From assembly GCA_900313345.1 (NCBI GenBank), contig OMQW01000019.1, positions 1 through 20,780 on the forward strand: 20,780 nucleotides of DNA. The letters run 5' to 3'. The DNA is from an uncultured Eubacteriales bacterium (lineage in GTDB: Bacteria; Bacillota_I; Bacilli_A; RF39; UBA660). How positions within the stretch are numbered: position 1 is the first letter of the stretch; each line of letters begins with the position of its first letter. The position numbers were made by a program, and so were the translations under genes. This document shows positions 20,703 to 20,780 of the stretch, in pieces. The notes beneath the pieces were generated by a model that was given only the letters and a program-made list of their open reading frames with translations, had not been told where the DNA came from and made no database searches.

Positions 20703-20780
20703 TGAACCCCGTTTCTTGGACATAGAAACGAGGTTTTTATATGTCAAAATTAACTTACGAAGATAGAGTTGAAATATATA
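20703..20780 (+). mobile_element. Left end of an IS3-like insertion sequence (IS150-type), cut by the window
   Basis: The plus strand begins T-G-A-A-C-C-C-C and forms a hairpin of AACCcCGTTTCT (20705-20716) with AGAAACGaGGTT (20724-20735), one mismatch, with TTGGACA in the loop region. IS150-group ends commonly have TG(A/T)AC...CCC and TTGGACA (recollection). A transposase-like frame starts six bases past the hairpin. The hairpin followed by T residues could also block incoming transcription. The right end, and hence the target duplication, lies outside the window. Confidence 0.6.
20741..20780 (+). CDS. Start of a putative IS3-type transposase OrfA, truncated
   Basis: The ATG at 20741 opens M-S-K-L-T-Y-E-D-R-V-E-I-Y, which reads like the N-terminal helix-turn-helix of IS3-family OrfA proteins, with GAGG seven bases upstream. 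Only 13 codons are visible, so the family call rests on this stretch and the adjoining terminal hairpin. An IS30-like start is the main alternative. Confidence 0.6.
   Translation, partial: MSKLTYEDRVEIY

Overview
The window is very AT-rich and almost entirely coded on the minus strand, so transcription runs from high to low coordinates; only the insertion sequence at the right edge is on the plus strand. Gene content and order point to a low-GC Firmicute of the class Bacilli. The run prfB, ftsE-ftsX with a coiled-coil hydrolase, uvrB-uvrA, a yvlD-type gene, lgt, yvcK, whiA is an abridged version of the arrangement remembered for Bacillus subtilis, with hprK and rapZ absent here. An uncultured, reduced gut lineage of the RF39/Mycoplasmatota-like kind that still makes a cell wall fits the codon use and protein style, but that placement is inference.

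Right part (about 15,100-20,780). This is the accessory end. From the right it holds the left end of an IS3-like insertion sequence (plus strand), a coupled pair of small unknown genes, two direct repeats with perfect DnaA-box 9-mers around a terminator, a cysteine-cluster protein, an AbiEii-type nucleotidyltransferase without a visible partner, a decayed MATE transporter fused to a cytidylate-kinase-like domain (two in-frame UGA codons and one frameshifting deletion), a cytosolic HEXXH protein and a small PspC-domain protein.

Middle part (about 8,690-15,000). prfB (release factor 2) carries the classic programmed +1 frameshift. A YitT-like membrane protein follows, then ftsE, ftsX and a secreted coiled-coil plus M23 (LytM) protein, translationally coupled and evidently one cell-wall-hydrolysis module. 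Next come a membrane-anchored CPWC thioredoxin-fold protein and a lipoprotein L,D-transpeptidase, each with its own terminator. The M23 domain has ten cysteines, which makes the neighbouring thiol-redox protein a plausible partner.

Left part (1-8,600). uvrB is followed by a small coiled-coil gene and a terminator. uvrA then has its own extended -10 promoter and starts an operon uvrA, yvlD-like, lgt, yvcK, whiA that ends at a strong terminator. A promoter is nested in that terminator and drives a small, frameshifted, membrane-anchored protein gene; the start of one more gene is cut by the window edge.

All 20 intact full-length genes stop with TAA (9) or TAG (11), none with TGA, although RF2 and its UGA-dependent frameshift are intact. 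No stretch over 300 bases lacks a gene or a gene remnant. I saw no tRNA, rRNA, CRISPR array or LexA-type operator.
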